Notes under the pieces: model-generated
Databases searched by the model: none
What the model saw: only the letters and a program-made list of their open reading frames with translations
Told to the model about the DNA's origin: nothing
Source of the DNA: Cohnella rhizosphaerae
GTDB taxonomy: Bacteria; Bacillota; Bacilli; Paenibacillales; Paenibacillaceae
DNA: 64,000 nucleotides
Assembly (NCBI RefSeq): GCF_029525575.1
Contig: NZ_JAPDIA010000002.1
Span: forward strand, 124,001 to 188,000
Direction: 5' to 3'
Shown here: one piece after another, positions 16,756 to 27,467 of the stretch
Numbering within the stretch: position 1 is the stretch's first letter
Layout of the letters: every line of letters starts with the position of its first letter
Translations under genes and position numbers: made by a program

Positions 16756-18559
16756 ATGAATACCGCCGCCGTCCCGAAGTCGGAGCCGACCTCGTACGGA
16801 CTGGAGCATTTATTCGAAAACGAAGCGCTGACGGATCGGCGTCCTTCGAGAATTTTGTATCTATTATACAAAGACCATTGGATCAAGCTTTTCTGGTCGG
16901 CGTTCTTTTTTTCTGATCAAGCACTCGCCGGTCTACGTGCTGCCGATCGTCACCGCCAACCTGATCAACATGGCGACCAAACCGGATAAATACAGCACGA
17001 GCACGCTATGGTGGAATATCGGCATTCTGTTCGTCGTCATCGTACAAAATGTCCCCACGCAGGTGCTTCATATCAGCTACATGAGCAAGGCGATCCGCTA
17101 TGTCGAAGCCAGCCTGCGGAGTACGCTCGTCCGCAAGCTGCAGCGGCTGTCGATGTCCGCGCACGGCGAGCTGGCCGCGGGCAGACTGCAGTCCAAGGTG
17201 CTCCGCGACGTCGAGGCGATCGAATTTCTGTCGCGGCAGATGATGCTGTCGGTGCTGCCCGCGATCGTCAGCGTCGTCGTGGCGGTCGCCATCACGGCCG
17301 GGAAGAGCTGGACGGTCATGCTGTTCTTCGTGCTGACGATTCCTGCGGGCGTCGCGATGGTGACCTTTTTCCGCAAAATAATACAGCGCACGAACAGCGA
17401 CTTCCGCAAGCAGATCGAATCGATGTCGGGGCAGGTGTCGGAGATGGTCGGCATGATGCCGGTCACGCGGGCGCACGGCCTGCAGGAGACCGAGATCACC
17501 AAGATCGACAGCACGCTGAGCAAGCTGCGTACGAAGGGATACAGGCTCGACATCGTGGAAGCGTATTTCGGCTCGGCCGCGTGGGTGACGTTCCAGACGT
17601 TTCAGGTGCTGTGCCTGGCGTTTACCGTGCTGCTGGCGTTCCGCGGGGAGATCCCGGTCGGCGACATCGTGCTGTACCAGGCTTACTTCGCCATGATTCT
17701 CGGCGCGATCACGCAGCTGATCAACATTTATCCGAACATCGCCAAAGGCTTCGAGTCGATCTATTCGGTCACGGAGATTCTGCTCTCGCAAGATACGGAG
17801 GAATACCGGGGACATCGCAAGCTGGAGGAGGTCGGCGGCGAATTCGACTTCAGAAACGTGAGCTTCGGCTATCCGGACTCGGACCGGCACGTGCTGAACG
17901 GCTTCGATCTGCAGGTGAAGGCGGGCGAGTGCATCGCGCTCGTCGGCGCCTCCGGCGCAGGCAAGTCGACCGTGCTTAACCTGGCCATCGGCTTCAGTAA
18001 GCCGACATTCGGCGAAGTGGCGATCGACGGCGTGCCGATGGACGAGCTCGACATGACGTCCTACCGGTCCCGCATCGCCGTCGTCCACCAGAACACGGTG
18101 CTGTTCTCCGGCACGATCCGCGAAAACATCACCTACGGGCTTCCGTCGGTCAGCGAGGAGCGGCTCGAGGAGGTCATCCGGATGACTTACCTCCAGGATG
18201 TCGTCGCGCAGCTGCCCCAGGGGCTCGATACGGCGGTCGGCGAGCACGGCGGCAAGCTGTCGGGCGGCCAGCGGCAGCGGATCGCCATCGCGCGCGCGCT
18301 CGTGCGCGATCCGAAGATCATCCTATTGGACGAGGCCACTTCGGCGCTCGACAACGAATCCGAGCGCTACGTGCAGCAGGCGATGCAGAAGCTGATCCAG
18401 AACCGCACGACGTTTATCGTGGCGCACCGGCTGTCCACGATCCGCGACGCGGACCGCATCGTCGTCATGAAGCGCGGACAGGTCGCCGAGATCGGCACCT
18501 ACGAAGAGCTGATGGCGAAGGGCGGGGAGTTTTACCGCCTGAAGCAGCTCCAGGCTTGA
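16756..18559 (+). CDS. ABC transporter, fused permease-ATPase exporter, one frame break
   Basis: About 600 aa after correction, the size of a half-exporter. Residues 35-330 hold six membrane helices; residues 355-600 are the ATPase: G-A-S-G-A-G-K-S-T (Walker A), V-V-H-Q-N-T (Q loop), L-S-G-G-Q-R-Q-R-I-A-I-A-R-A-L (signature), I-I-L-L-D-E-A-T-S-A-L-D (Walker B and D loop) and I-V-A-H-R-L-S (switch His). A T7 run at 16906-16912 breaks the frame; with six T, WSAFFF continues as LIKHSPVYVLP, the first helix. AAGGAGAG precedes the ATG. Probably a homodimeric exporter of lipid, peptide or drug; substrate unknown. Confidence 0.85.
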
Positions 18560-18738
18560 GATATGGGGTTTGCGCGAAGTCGTACGCGAGCCGCCTTCCG
18601 AATTTACGGAGGGCGGTTTTTGCTTGCGAATTGGCGGACGACGAAATAAATGGAGGGAATCGAGCGATTCGCGTCGAAAAAGGGGAGCAGCGCGTTTTTA
18701 TGGCGATACGATTTAAGGATCGGGGGAGGTTGTCGAAA

Positions 18739-19329
18739 ATGAGCCGGGATCGTTTTTCCGCGAACCCGCGGCTGCTGCTCGCGCTGCTGCGCAATCCGTC
18801 GGCGGCGCTTGCGCTGCGCGGCGCCGAAGACTTGCCGCTCGGATTGATCGGGGCGGCCGCTTCGGTCGCCGGATTTTATATTTGGGTGCTCGCGGTTCAG
18901 AACCGGGTCGAGCATGCGATGTCTTTTTTCTCCGTTCTTTTCGTGAGCCGCCTGTTCAGCGCGGGGCTGGCGCTTAAGCTTGCTGCTGCTCGGTCTGCTG
19001 TCCTTGCTTGCCTGGACGGCATCCCTGTCGGCCGTCGGCAACCGCCTGGGCCGGCGCAAGCGCGCCTGGATCGAGATCGTCACGTATCAGGGGGAGCTCG
19101 CAGCTGATGTTCGGGGCGGGCTACCTCGTCTCTGCGCTCGCGGCGTTCCTGTCGGTCAGGCTGTCGCTGGCGCTGACGGGCGGGCTGCTGCTGCTCAGTC
19201 TGCTCATGCTGGTCATTCACGCGCTGGAGCTGCACGAGGTGGAGCGCAAGGACAATTTCGCGGCGGTGCTGCTGTCGGTGGCCGGATACATCGTTCTGTT
19301 TTCAATCGGCTGGCTGCTGCTTTTTTTAG
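18739..19329 (+). CDS. multi-pass membrane protein (Yip1-like), several frame breaks
   Basis: About 195 aa, with five or six hydrophobic helices and a cytoplasmic N-terminus (SRDRFSANPRLLLALLRNPS), resembling Yip1-type bacterial membrane proteins of unknown function; the family call is weak. GGGGGAGG 9 bases before ATG 18739 supports the start. Three breaks: an extra T in GCTTGC near 18979, an extra G in the G5 run near 19091, and probably an extra T in the T7 run at 19321-19327, which with six T ends at TAG 19327-19329 just before the terminator. As written the last frame runs to 19391 through the terminator stem. It lies convergent to the sensor kinase. Confidence 0.5.
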
Positions 19330-19373
19330 CCCGCATTCCGTGCGGATGCCCGGCCGGAAGTCGCAAGGATCGA

Positions 19374-19401
19374 GCCGCTCAGGACAGCTGAGCGGCTTTT
19401 T
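19374..19401. terminator. terminator between the convergent membrane-protein and kinase genes
   Basis: GCCGCTCA (19374-19381), 7-base loop, TGAGCGGC (19389-19396), then five T. It overlaps the last codons of the minus-strand kinase. Confidence 0.8.
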
Positions 19402-20729
19402 GCGGCAGCCGGACCTGGAACACGGTGCCGCGATTTTCGTCCGAATGGAACGTCAGCGTACCGTCATAGTGGGCGACGCGCTCCCGGACGATCGGCAGCC
19501 CGAGCCCCCGGTTCTCTCCCGGCTTGGTCGAAAATCCGGGCTCGAACAGACGCGCCTTCGCGGCTTCGCTGATCGGAGGGCCGGGATTGGACACGGTCAG
19601 CTCCAGGAATCCGTCCCACAGCTTGAAGGACGCGCGCACCCGGCGTTCGCCGGCCGGCAGCTTGACGACTTCGTCGAAGGCGTTGTCGATCAGATTGCCC
19701 GCGATCTTCACGATATCGATGATCTTGACCGGGGACTTCGGGTTCCACGGACCGCTGAAGTCGCTGACGAAGTCGATTCCGAGGCTTAGCGCGACGGCGG
19801 TCTTCGCCTTCAGCAGCGCGCCCACCGCGGGAATGTCGTGCTGCACGATGTCGCCGACCTGGTGCGTTTCTTTGACGACGTCCGACATGTAGGCTTTGAG
19901 CTCGGCAAGCTTGCCGAGCTGGAGCATCGTATGCATGACCTGGATATGATTGAGGTAATCGTGCCGCTGACCCCGGATCGAAGTGAACATGCCGCTGATC
20001 TGGTCGATATAGTGCTCCTGGGTGGACAGCACCGTGTCCTGCCGCGTGCGGTCGATGAGCCGGACGACGAAGTAAAGGGTGGGCAAAGAGAGCAGCACCG
20101 TCGCGTAAAAAAAGGTAGTCGAAAAAGGCGTAACGCCCGTATTCGCCGGGAATGGCGCGGCCCAGCAGGACGCCGCTGCCCGCGAAGAGCTGCAGCAGCA
20201 GGCAGACGAGCACGCGCACGAGCCCGTTGCGGCGAATGTACCCGCCGGCCGCGCGCAAGCTGTCGAACCAGCGCGCGGCACGGGGCCCGACGTAGGCCGC
20301 GACGAGCCATTGAACGGCCAGCGCCGGATACAAGCAGGAAGCGAACGCCGGGAACGAATCCAGAATGCGCGCTTTGTCGGCATCGCCGTACAGGGCGCCG
20401 TAGAGAAGATAGACGGCGAGATCGTTCAGGGCGCTGAAGACGTAAGAAAGCAGCAGAATCATGAGCCTCTTTTTCACGCCGACGTCCCTGAACAGCACGA
20501 ACAGCATGAGCGTCGTGATCGTGACGGAATTCAACACTTGGACGGGCGTAGAGACGTCATGGAAAAAAAGGTCCGTATATACGGAGTTGACGATTGCGAG
20601 CGCGCCGATTCGCCGCCAGCGCCGGCCCGGCTGCAAGCCGAGCGTCGCAAACGTCAGCCATAAAAGGGTAAAGGTCTGCGGAATGGAAATAAGCAGGTCT
20701 TGCCGGAGGAATGAAACCGGATCTTGCAT
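19379..20729 (-). CDS. sensor histidine kinase, AgrC/SpoOB type, one frame break
   Basis: About 449 aa after correction. The N-terminal half has about six membrane helices. Then Q-R-H-D-Y-L-N-H-I-Q-V carries the phospho-accepting His in the SpoOB_a/AgrC style, followed by a GHKL ATPase domain: G-N-L-I-D-N-A-F-D-E (N box), and G-L-G-L-P-I-V-R-E-R (G box). An A7 run at 20106-20112 (plus) breaks the frame; with six it reads DYLFYATVLLSLPTLYF. AAAGGAG precedes ATG 20729. AgrC-type kinases sense peptides or other small signals at the membrane. No partner response regulator lies beside it, so it is an orphan in this window. Confidence 0.8.
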
Positions 20730-20882
20730 AAACGTGAGATCTCCTTTGGGCGTTCGGCTCGACTAGTCTGCGGTCGCTGTGCTACATTGAGGGCGAGGCA
20801 GGGCATGCTTATACTTTAAATTGTTTTCCTGTTTTTGCCTAATGCGTTCGATACGAATGATCGATAAAGAGGGGCGTCGGAA

Positions 20883-22229
20883 ATGGCGGGCAACGATCAT
20901 GCCGGAGAAGAGTTAACGAAGCACGAGCAGCTGCTCGCATACATAAGGGATCTGCCGATCGGCACGCGCATCTCCGTGCGGCAGATGGCGAAGGACAGGG
21001 ACGTGTCGGAGGGAACGGCCTACCGCGCGCTTAAAGAAGCGGGATTGGCGGGCTATGTCAGCACGAAGGAGCGGATCGGTACGGTTCGCGTCGGCCGGAA
21101 GCGGCGCAGCCATCCCGAGCAGCTGACGTTCGCCGAGGTGCTCGAGATCGTCCAGGGCAGCCTGCTCGGCGGCGGCGAAGGGCTCGACAAGACGCTCCAC
21201 AAGCTCGTCATCGGCGCGATGGAGCTGGACGAGATGACGGGTTACATCGACGCGGGCAGCCTGCTTATCGTGGGCAACCGCGAAGGCGCGCACCGCATCG
21301 CGCTCGCCCACGGGGCGGGCGTACTCGTGACCGGCGGATTCGGGACGAGCGAGGACGTGAAGGAGCTGGCGGACGACCGCCAGCTCCCCATTCTGACCTG
21401 CAAGCACGACACGTTCACGGTCGCGTCGATGATCAACCGGGCGATGTACGACCGGCTCATCAAGCGCAAGATCATGATGATCGCGGATCTCGTCGAGCCG
21501 ACGGCCAAGGTGGGCTCGCTCAAGCAGTACGCGACCGTGGCCGACTTCCTGAAGACGAGCGCAGAGACCGGCTACTCGCGCTTCCCTGTCGTCGACGAGT
21601 GGAACCGCGTCGTCGGCATGGTGACGTCCAAGGACGTCGTCGGCCGCCCGCCGGACCAGTCGGTCGACAAGCTCATGACGCGCAGGCCGATGACGGTCAC
21701 GATGAACACGCCGATCGCGTCGGCGGCGCACCGGATGGTGACCGAGGGCATCGAGCTGCTGCCCGTCGTCGACCGCCAGCGCAAGCTCGCGGGCGTCGTC
21801 AGCCGGGCCGAGCTGCTGCGGGCGATGCAGTTCGCCAACCGCCCCGAGCAGCTCGGCGAGACGTTCGATGCGCTCGTATGGGCGGGCTTTTCGGAGGAAC
21901 GGGACGCCGAAGGACGCCAGTCGTTCACGGGCCTCGTGACGCCGCAGATGTCCGGAGCGCTCGGCACGCTGTCGGAGGGCGTGCTGACGATGCTCATGCA
22001 GCAGGCGGTGGCCAGGATGGCGGCCGATCTCGGCCGCCACGAGCATATCGTCGAAAATATGACGGTCTATTATTTGCGGACGATTCCGATCGACGCGCAG
22101 CTGGCGATCCGGCCGCATCTGATCGAGGCGAGCCGGCGCCATCTCAAGCTCGAGGTCACCGCCGCGCTCGCGGACGGCGAGGTCATGGCCAAGGCGATGA
22201 TCACCGCGCAGACGATCGACGCTTCGTGA
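20883..22229 (+). CDS. ytoI: YtoI-like regulator: HTH, DRTGG, two CBS domains, hotdog fold
   Basis: 448 aa, close to Bacillus YtoI. Residues 10-65 are a GntR-like winged helix (T-R-I-S-V-R-Q-M-A, S-E-G-T-A-Y-R-A-L). Residues 85-190 are a DRTGG domain. Residues 195-315 hold two CBS motifs (S-R-F-P-V-V-D-E-W-N-R-V-V-G-M-V-T-S-K-D-V and E-L-L-P-V-V-D-R-Q-R-K-L-A-G-V-V-S-R-A-E), which usually bind adenine nucleotides. Residues 330-445 form a hotdog thioesterase-like domain. Function unknown; the layout suggests a nucleotide-sensing transcription factor. GAGGGG precedes the ATG. Convergent with ytpI, overlapping it by 29 bases. Confidence 0.85.
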   Translation: MAGNDHAGEELTKHEQLLAYIRDLPIGTRISVRQMAKDRDVSEGTAYRALKEAGLAGYVSTKERIGTVRVGRKRRSHPEQLTFAEVLEIVQGSLLGGGEGLDKTLHKLVIGAMELDEMTGYIDAGSLLIVGNREGAHRIALAHGAGVLVTGGFGTSEDVKELADDRQLPILTCKHDTFTVASMINRAMYDRLIKRKIMMIADLVEPTAKVGSLKQYATVADFLKTSAETGYSRFPVVDEWNRVVGMVTSKDVVGRPPDQSVDKLMTRRPMTVTMNTPIASAAHRMVTEGIELLPVVDRQRKLAGVVSRAELLRAMQFANRPEQLGETFDALVWAGFSEERDAEGRQSFTGLVTPQMSGALGTLSEGVLTMLMQQAVARMAADLGRHEHIVENMTVYYLRTIPIDAQLAIRPHLIEASRRHLKLEVTAALADGEVMAKAMITAQTIDAS

Positions 22230-22515
22230 AGAAGGCATGATTGCGCATGCCGGCGAACAGGTTGAAGAGGCCGAGCACGAGGAAGACGGCGCCGACGATG
22301 ACGCGAAGCGTCGAGCCGCTGTAGACGAACATCTGCAGCAGCGCCAGCGCGATCAGCATGATGCCGAGGCAGATGTTCATCCGGGCGGCCAGCAGGCCGC
22401 GCTGCGTCGGATCGGCGGTGCGCCGCGAACGGAAGCTGAAGCCGACGGACAGGATCAGCGAGGCGAGGATGGCGATGCCGAAGATCCAGGACAGGATCGC
22501 TTCGAGATTGGGCAA
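22201..22515 (-). CDS. ytpI: YtpI-like membrane protein
   Basis: 104 aa with three hydrophobic helices (WIFGIAILASLILSVGFSF, ICLGIMLIALALLQMFVYSG and VIVGAVFLVLGLFNLFAG) separated by basic loops; size and position beside ytoI match YtpI. I chose TTG 22515 (reads as LPNLEAIL) because AAGGAG lies 11 bases upstream across a C8 run; the longer ATG at 22554 lacks a ribosome site and would put the site inside the gene. Function unknown. In Bacillus nrnA lies next to it; here ytrI follows directly. Confidence 0.75.
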   Translation of the reverse strand: MPNLEAILSWIFGIAILASLILSVGFSFRSRRTADPTQRGLLAARMNICLGIMLIALALLQMFVYSGSTLRVIVGAVFLVLGLFNLFAGMRNHAFFTKRRSSAR

Positions 22516-22594
22516 GGGGGGGGCAGCTCCTTCAATAGGCGAATTGTCCCTCATTGTACCATATTCGCCAGGCCGAATGAATGCCGCCAGGGGC

Positions 22595-23095
22595 TCATCG
22601 TCTCAGCAGCGGCGCGGCTTCCGCCCAGATCGTCAGGCGGCCGTCGGCCGCCAGCGCCGTGCGGATATGCACGGTATAATCCTTCTTTTCGATATCCGGG
22701 TAGACGGCGCCGTCCAGCAGGCTTCGGGCGAGCGCCGCGTCGGAGCCGATATCGTAGATTTTCCTCCCCATGAAGCTGCGCTTCAGGCTCGACAGGAGTC
22801 GCTCCTTGAGCGCGCTCTCCGCGACGGCGTCGAGCGGCTCCCGGCCGGGCGCTTCGTTCACGTACAGCACGATGCTCGAGATGACCGTCTCGCCCGCGTT
22901 GGGCTTTTCTTTTTGCCTCGCCTGCTGCTCGGCCAGCTCCGCCTGCTCCTTGAGCTCGTAGTTGTTCAGGACGATCCGGTTCGTCTGGTCCAGCACGAGC
23001 GCGCTGTAGACCGCCGCGCCGACGATCATCCCGCACAGGAAAAACGCGGCGGCCTGCATGCCCCGTCCATATCTCGAAAACGCGGGTACCCTCAT
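22595..23095 (-). CDS. ytrI: sporulation membrane protein YtrI
   Basis: 166 aa, the normal YtrI length. One N-terminal membrane helix (residues 13-36, AAAFFLCGMIVGAAVYSALV), a coiled-coil stretch rich in E/Q/A (E-L-K-E-Q-A-E-L-A-E-Q-Q-A-R-Q-K-E), and an extracytoplasmic domain. YtrI and YtrH are mother-cell (sigma-E) proteins needed for normal spore formation in Bacillus. Starts 4 bases after the ytrH stop, so the two are co-translated. Confidence 0.8.
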   Translation of the reverse strand: MRVPAFSRYGRGMQAAAFFLCGMIVGAAVYSALVLDQTNRIVLNNYELKEQAELAEQQARQKEKPNAGETVISSIVLYVNEAPGREPLDAVAESALKERLLSSLKRSFMGRKIYDIGSDAALARSLLDGAVYPDIEKKDYTVHIRTALAADGRLTIWAEAAPLLRR

Positions 23096-23099
23096 CTGC

Positions 23100-23433
23100 T
23101 CACCCCGGATTCCTGCACATCCACTGCACCAGCTCGGTCGCCAGGTGCGCGCCGAGAAACGCGCAGACGATATAGCCGATCTGCTGGACGGCCGGCGACA
23201 AATACCCTTCCATCACGTTCGCTTCGATGACGCGGATCGGATCGATCGAGCCCCCCGACCGCGACGACGACCGCCCAGATCTTGATGCGGCTCGCGATCT
23301 CGAGCACCGTCTCGGCCGGCGGACGCCAGAGGAACAGCGCCGCCATGCCGGCCAGCATCGCTCCGCCGAGCACGACGCCGAAGGCGATGCAGAAGTCGAG
23401 CACCGCATGCGCGTAGACGCGGTTCATGTTCAT
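23100..23433 (-). CDS. ytrH: sporulation membrane protein YtrH, one frame break
   Basis: About 110 aa after correction, like YtrH. Three membrane helices: [14 protein letters not shown] near the N-terminus, [11 protein letters not shown], and [14 protein letters not shown]. The frame breaks at a G6 run (C6 at 23251-23256 on plus); five G joins VAVGG to [16 protein letters not shown], the conserved family sequence. It is the first gene of the ytrH-ytrI pair and divergent from dnaE. Confidence 0.8.
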
Positions 23434-23438
23434 CCCCT

Positions 23439-23458
23439 CCCATACTTATATGTATGGG
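23439..23458. promoter_or_regulatory. perfect palindrome between ytrH and dnaE
   Basis: CCCATAC, six bases, GTATGGG. On the minus strand it covers the ribosome site of ytrH; on the plus strand it lies about 70 bases before dnaE. It could be an operator or an RNA hairpin masking the ytrH ribosome site. No regulator can be named. Confidence 0.4.
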
Positions 23459-23527
23459 ACGTGCCCGCGCCGATATGATACAATTCGATTAATGGGAACA
23501 AAAACGGGAACACGGGGAGGCATGGCG

Positions 23528-26500
23528 ATGTGCGGATTCGTCCATCTTCACAATCATAGCGAATACAGCCTGCTGGACGGGGCTTCGCGCATCAAGGACA
23601 TGACGGCGCGGGCGGCCGAGCTCGGCATGAAGGCGCTGGCGCTCACCGACCACGGCGTCATGTACGGGGCGATCCCCTTCTACAAAGCCTGCCGCGAGCG
23701 GGGGGATCAAGCCGATCATCGGCATGGAGGCGTATGTCGCCGCAGGCTCGCGGCTGGAGAAGGCGTCGCGGCGCGACCAGCCGATCTACCATTTGACGCT
23801 GATCGCGAAGAACGCCGCAGGCTACCGCAATCTCATGAAGCTGAGCTCGATCGGCCATCTGGAGGGCTTCCATTATCGCCCGCGCATCGACTTCGAGGCG
23901 CTGTCGGGGCATGCGGAAGGTTTGATCTGCCTGAGCGGCTGCATGAGCAGCGAGCTGTCCCAGCACCTCATGCACGGCCGGGACGCCGAGGCGCGCGAGA
24001 CGGCGCTTAGGTACCGGGAGCTGTTCGGCGAGGACTACTTCCTCGAGATCCAGGACCATGGCCTGACCGATCAGAAGCGCATTGCCGCCGGTACGCTGAA
24101 GCTGGCCGACGAGCTCGGCATCCCGCTTGCCGCGACCAACGATTCGCACTACCTGACCGAGGAGGACCACGTCCTGCAGGACGTGCTCATCTGCATCGGC
24201 ACCGGCAAGACGGTGGACGACCAGGACCGGTTCAGAATCGGCACTTCGCAGCTGTACATGAAGACTGGGGAGGAGATGTCGGCCCTGTTCCGTCATCGTC
24301 CCGAGGCGGTATCCAATACGGCGCTGATCGCGGACCGCTGCGAGCTGGAGATCGAGCTCGGTGCGCATATATTGCCGAAATTTTCGCCGATCCCCGAGGG
24401 GATGACCGCGGAGACGTATCTGGAGAAGCTTTGCCTGGCCGGGCTGCGTGACCGATACGGCGAGCCGACGGGAACGGCAGGCGCCGACGGGGCTGGCGCG
24501 ATCTCGGGCGGCGAGGACGGTTCTGGCGCAATGGCCGGCGACGCGGGGATGGCTGAATCGATGGGAGCTGCATCGGTGGGGGCGGAGGCCGAGGCGCGGC
24601 TGCGCTACGAGCTCGACGTTATCGCCCGGATGGGCTTCAGCGACTACTTTCTGATCGTCTGGGATTTCATCCGTTACGCGCGCGAGCAAGGAATCGCCGT
24701 CGGGCCGGGACGGGGCTCGTCGGCGGGCAGCATCGTCGCCTACAGCCTGCGCATCACGGACGTCGACCCGCTCAAGCACAAGCTGCTGTTCGAACGCTTC
24801 CTGAACCCGGAGCGCGTGAGCATGCCCGATATCGACGTCGACTTCAGCGACGAGCGCCGCGACGAGGTCATCCGCTACGTCGCGGCCAAGTACGGCAGCG
24901 GCCACGTCGCGCAGATCATCACGTTCGGCACGCTCGCGGCCCGCGCCGCGGTGCGCGACGTGGGCCGCGTCCTGAACCTGCCGTACGGGGACGTGGACCG
25001 GGCGGCCAAGCTCATTCCCGGCATGCCCGGCATGTCCATCGAGCGGGCCGCGAGGGACAACCCCGACTTCCGCGCCCTGACGGAAAAGGGCGGGCCGATC
25101 GCGGATCTGATCGCGATGGCGAGGCGAGCGGAGGGCATGCCCCGCCACGCGTCGACGCACGCCGCAGGCGTCGTCATCTCCTCCGAGCCGCTCACGGATT
25201 ACGTGCCTTTGCAGGAGGGCGCGGAAGGCGTTCCGCTGACACAGTATTCGATGGAGCATCTCGAGGCGGTCGGCCTGCTCAAGATGGACTTCCTCGGCCT
25301 CCGCAACCTGTCGATCATCGAACGTGCGATGCAAAGCGTGCGCGAGTCCACCGGCAAGGCGCTGCGCTGGGAGGACATACCATTCGACGATCCGGCGACG
25401 TACGCGCTGCTCGGCCGCGGCGACACGACCGGCGTCTTCCAGATGGAGTCCTCCGGCATACGCCGCGTGCTGCGCGACATGAAGCCTAGGACGTTCGAGG
25501 ACATCGTGTCCGTCGTGGCGCTGTACCGGCCCGGGCCGATGGATTTCATCCCGCAGTTCATCAAGACGATGCACGGCGAAGTCGCGGCCGAATATCCGCA
25601 TCCGGATCTCGAACCGATTCTGCGGGACACGTACGGCATCATCGTCTACCAGGAGCAAATCATGCAGATCGCTTCCCGAATGGCGGGCTTCTCGCTTGGC
25701 GAAGCGGATCTGCTGCGCCGCGCGGTCGGCAAAAAGAAGCGGGAGATTCTCGACGAGCAGCGCGCGCACTTCGTGCGGGGCAGCCTGGGGCAGGGCTACA
25801 GCGACGACGAGGCGAACCGCGTCTACGACATGATTCTGCGCTTCGCCGACTACGGATTCCCGCGGGCCCATGCCGCCGCTTACGGCGTGCTCGCCTTCCA
25901 GACGGCGTATCTGAAGGCGCATTACCCGGTCCCGTTCATGGCGTCCATGCTCACCTCGATCATCGGCAATCAGCGCAAAACGGCGGAATACGTCGACGAA
26001 TGCCGGCGAATGGGCATACCCGTGCTGCCGCCGGACGTGAACGAGAGCCGCGTTCTTTTTACGCCGGTGCGCACGGCCGCCGCATCGGCAGCAGTTCGCG
26101 CCGGGTCGGGGGCGGGTGACGCCGCCGCGGCCGAACAGGGCGGGACGCGGAGCGCGGGCGCAGCGGCCGGCGGGCTTGCGGCGAGCGACTCCTACGTTAG
26201 CGACGCGACGACAAGCGCCTCGGCGGCCAGCGCCTCTATGATGGGCGAACTCGCCGCAAGCGACTTTGCGGCCAGCGACCCTGCGCGCATGTTTAATGCC
26301 ATCCGCTTCGGGCTTGCCGCCGTCAAAAACGTCGGCACGCAGGCGATCGACAGCATTTTGAAGGAGCGGGCCGAGCGTCCCTTTGAGAGCCTGTCCGACT
26401 TGTGCAGACGGGTCGATCCGCGCGCCTGCAACAAGCGCGTGCTCGAATCGCTCCTGCTCTGCGGCGCGCTGGACGCGCTGCCCGGCCATCGGGCGCAGCT

Positions 26501-27467
26501 GCTCGCGGCGCTCGACGAGTCCGTCGAGGCCGCGGCGATCTGGCGCAAGGAAAAAGAAGAGCTGCAGTTGGAGCTGTTCGACCTCGGCGACGCGCCGAAC
26601 TGGGAGGTGGACCTGCCGGAGGTTTCTCCCTATACGCAGACGCAGACGCTGGAGCTCGAGCGGGAGTTGCTGGGACTTTACCTGTCCGGTCATCCGCTCG
26701 ACGTGTTCGACGGGCTGTGGGAGGAGGCGGGATTGGACCGGCTCTCGGACCTGGCGGAGGCGGAGGACGGCGCCCAAGTCGTCACGGCGGGCATGGTTGT
26801 CTCGCTGAAGCCGATCGTGGCCAAAAGCGGACAGGCGATGGCTTTTCTGGAGCTGGAGGACCGGATCATGGGCGCCGAACTCGTCGTTTTCCCGTCCGTC
26901 TGGAAGACGGCGTCGTCATTCGCGGGAAAAGGCGCGCTTCTGCTCGTGCGGGCCAAGCTTCAGCAGGGCGACGAGGACTTCAAGCTGCTGGCGGACGAGA
27001 TCGTGCCGCTGTCGGCGGACTCGCTGCCGCGCGAGGCGGCCCGCATGCGCCGAGGCGGTGCCGGCGGCTACCGCGGCGGCAGGTCGGGGCGAAGCGCCGA
27101 CGACGCGCGCGGCCCGGGCCGGGCCGAAGCGAAGCCGGCCGCCGCGGAGGGCGCTCGCCGGACGACGTCCGTCGTCAAGTCGGCGCCCGACAAGGCGCGG
27201 GCCGGCGCGGGCCGCGTAGGCGGCGAGGCGGGATCGGCAGCGCAGCGCTTTTACGTACGGATCGACGCCGGGCACGAGGCGCCTTCCGTGCTCAAGGATC
27301 TGCAGGCGCTGCTCGCCAAGCACAAGGGGCCGCTGCAGACGGTTCTGTTCTACGAGCGGGACCGCAAATCGCTGGCGCTGAACGATTCTTACCGCGTCCT
27401 GCCGTCGGCCGCGCTGACGGCCGCCGTCGAGCGCTTGCTCGGCACGGGCACGGCCAGGGTCAAATAG
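23528..27467 (+). CDS. dnaE: DNA polymerase III alpha subunit DnaE, one frame break
   Basis: About 1312 aa after correction, longer than Bacillus DnaE (about 1115). Residues 1-205 are the PHP domain ([15 protein letters not shown]). The polymerase core has [13 protein letters not shown] at about residue 431, holding catalytic aspartates, and [10 protein letters not shown]. The OB fold lies at about 1083-1130. Three Gly/Ala-rich inserts (about residues 312-356, 846-920, 1175-1237) account for the extra length. A G6 run near 23700-23705 breaks the frame; five G gives [21 protein letters not shown] is 7 bases before ATG 23528. DnaE extends primers in replication and acts in error-prone repair. 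Confidence 0.9.

Noticed and set aside
23658..26777. 1039-codon open frame antisense to dnaE
   Set aside because: High GC leaves few stop codons in the opposite strand; the sequence is Arg/His/Asp-rich and shows no domain, whereas dnaE is certain.
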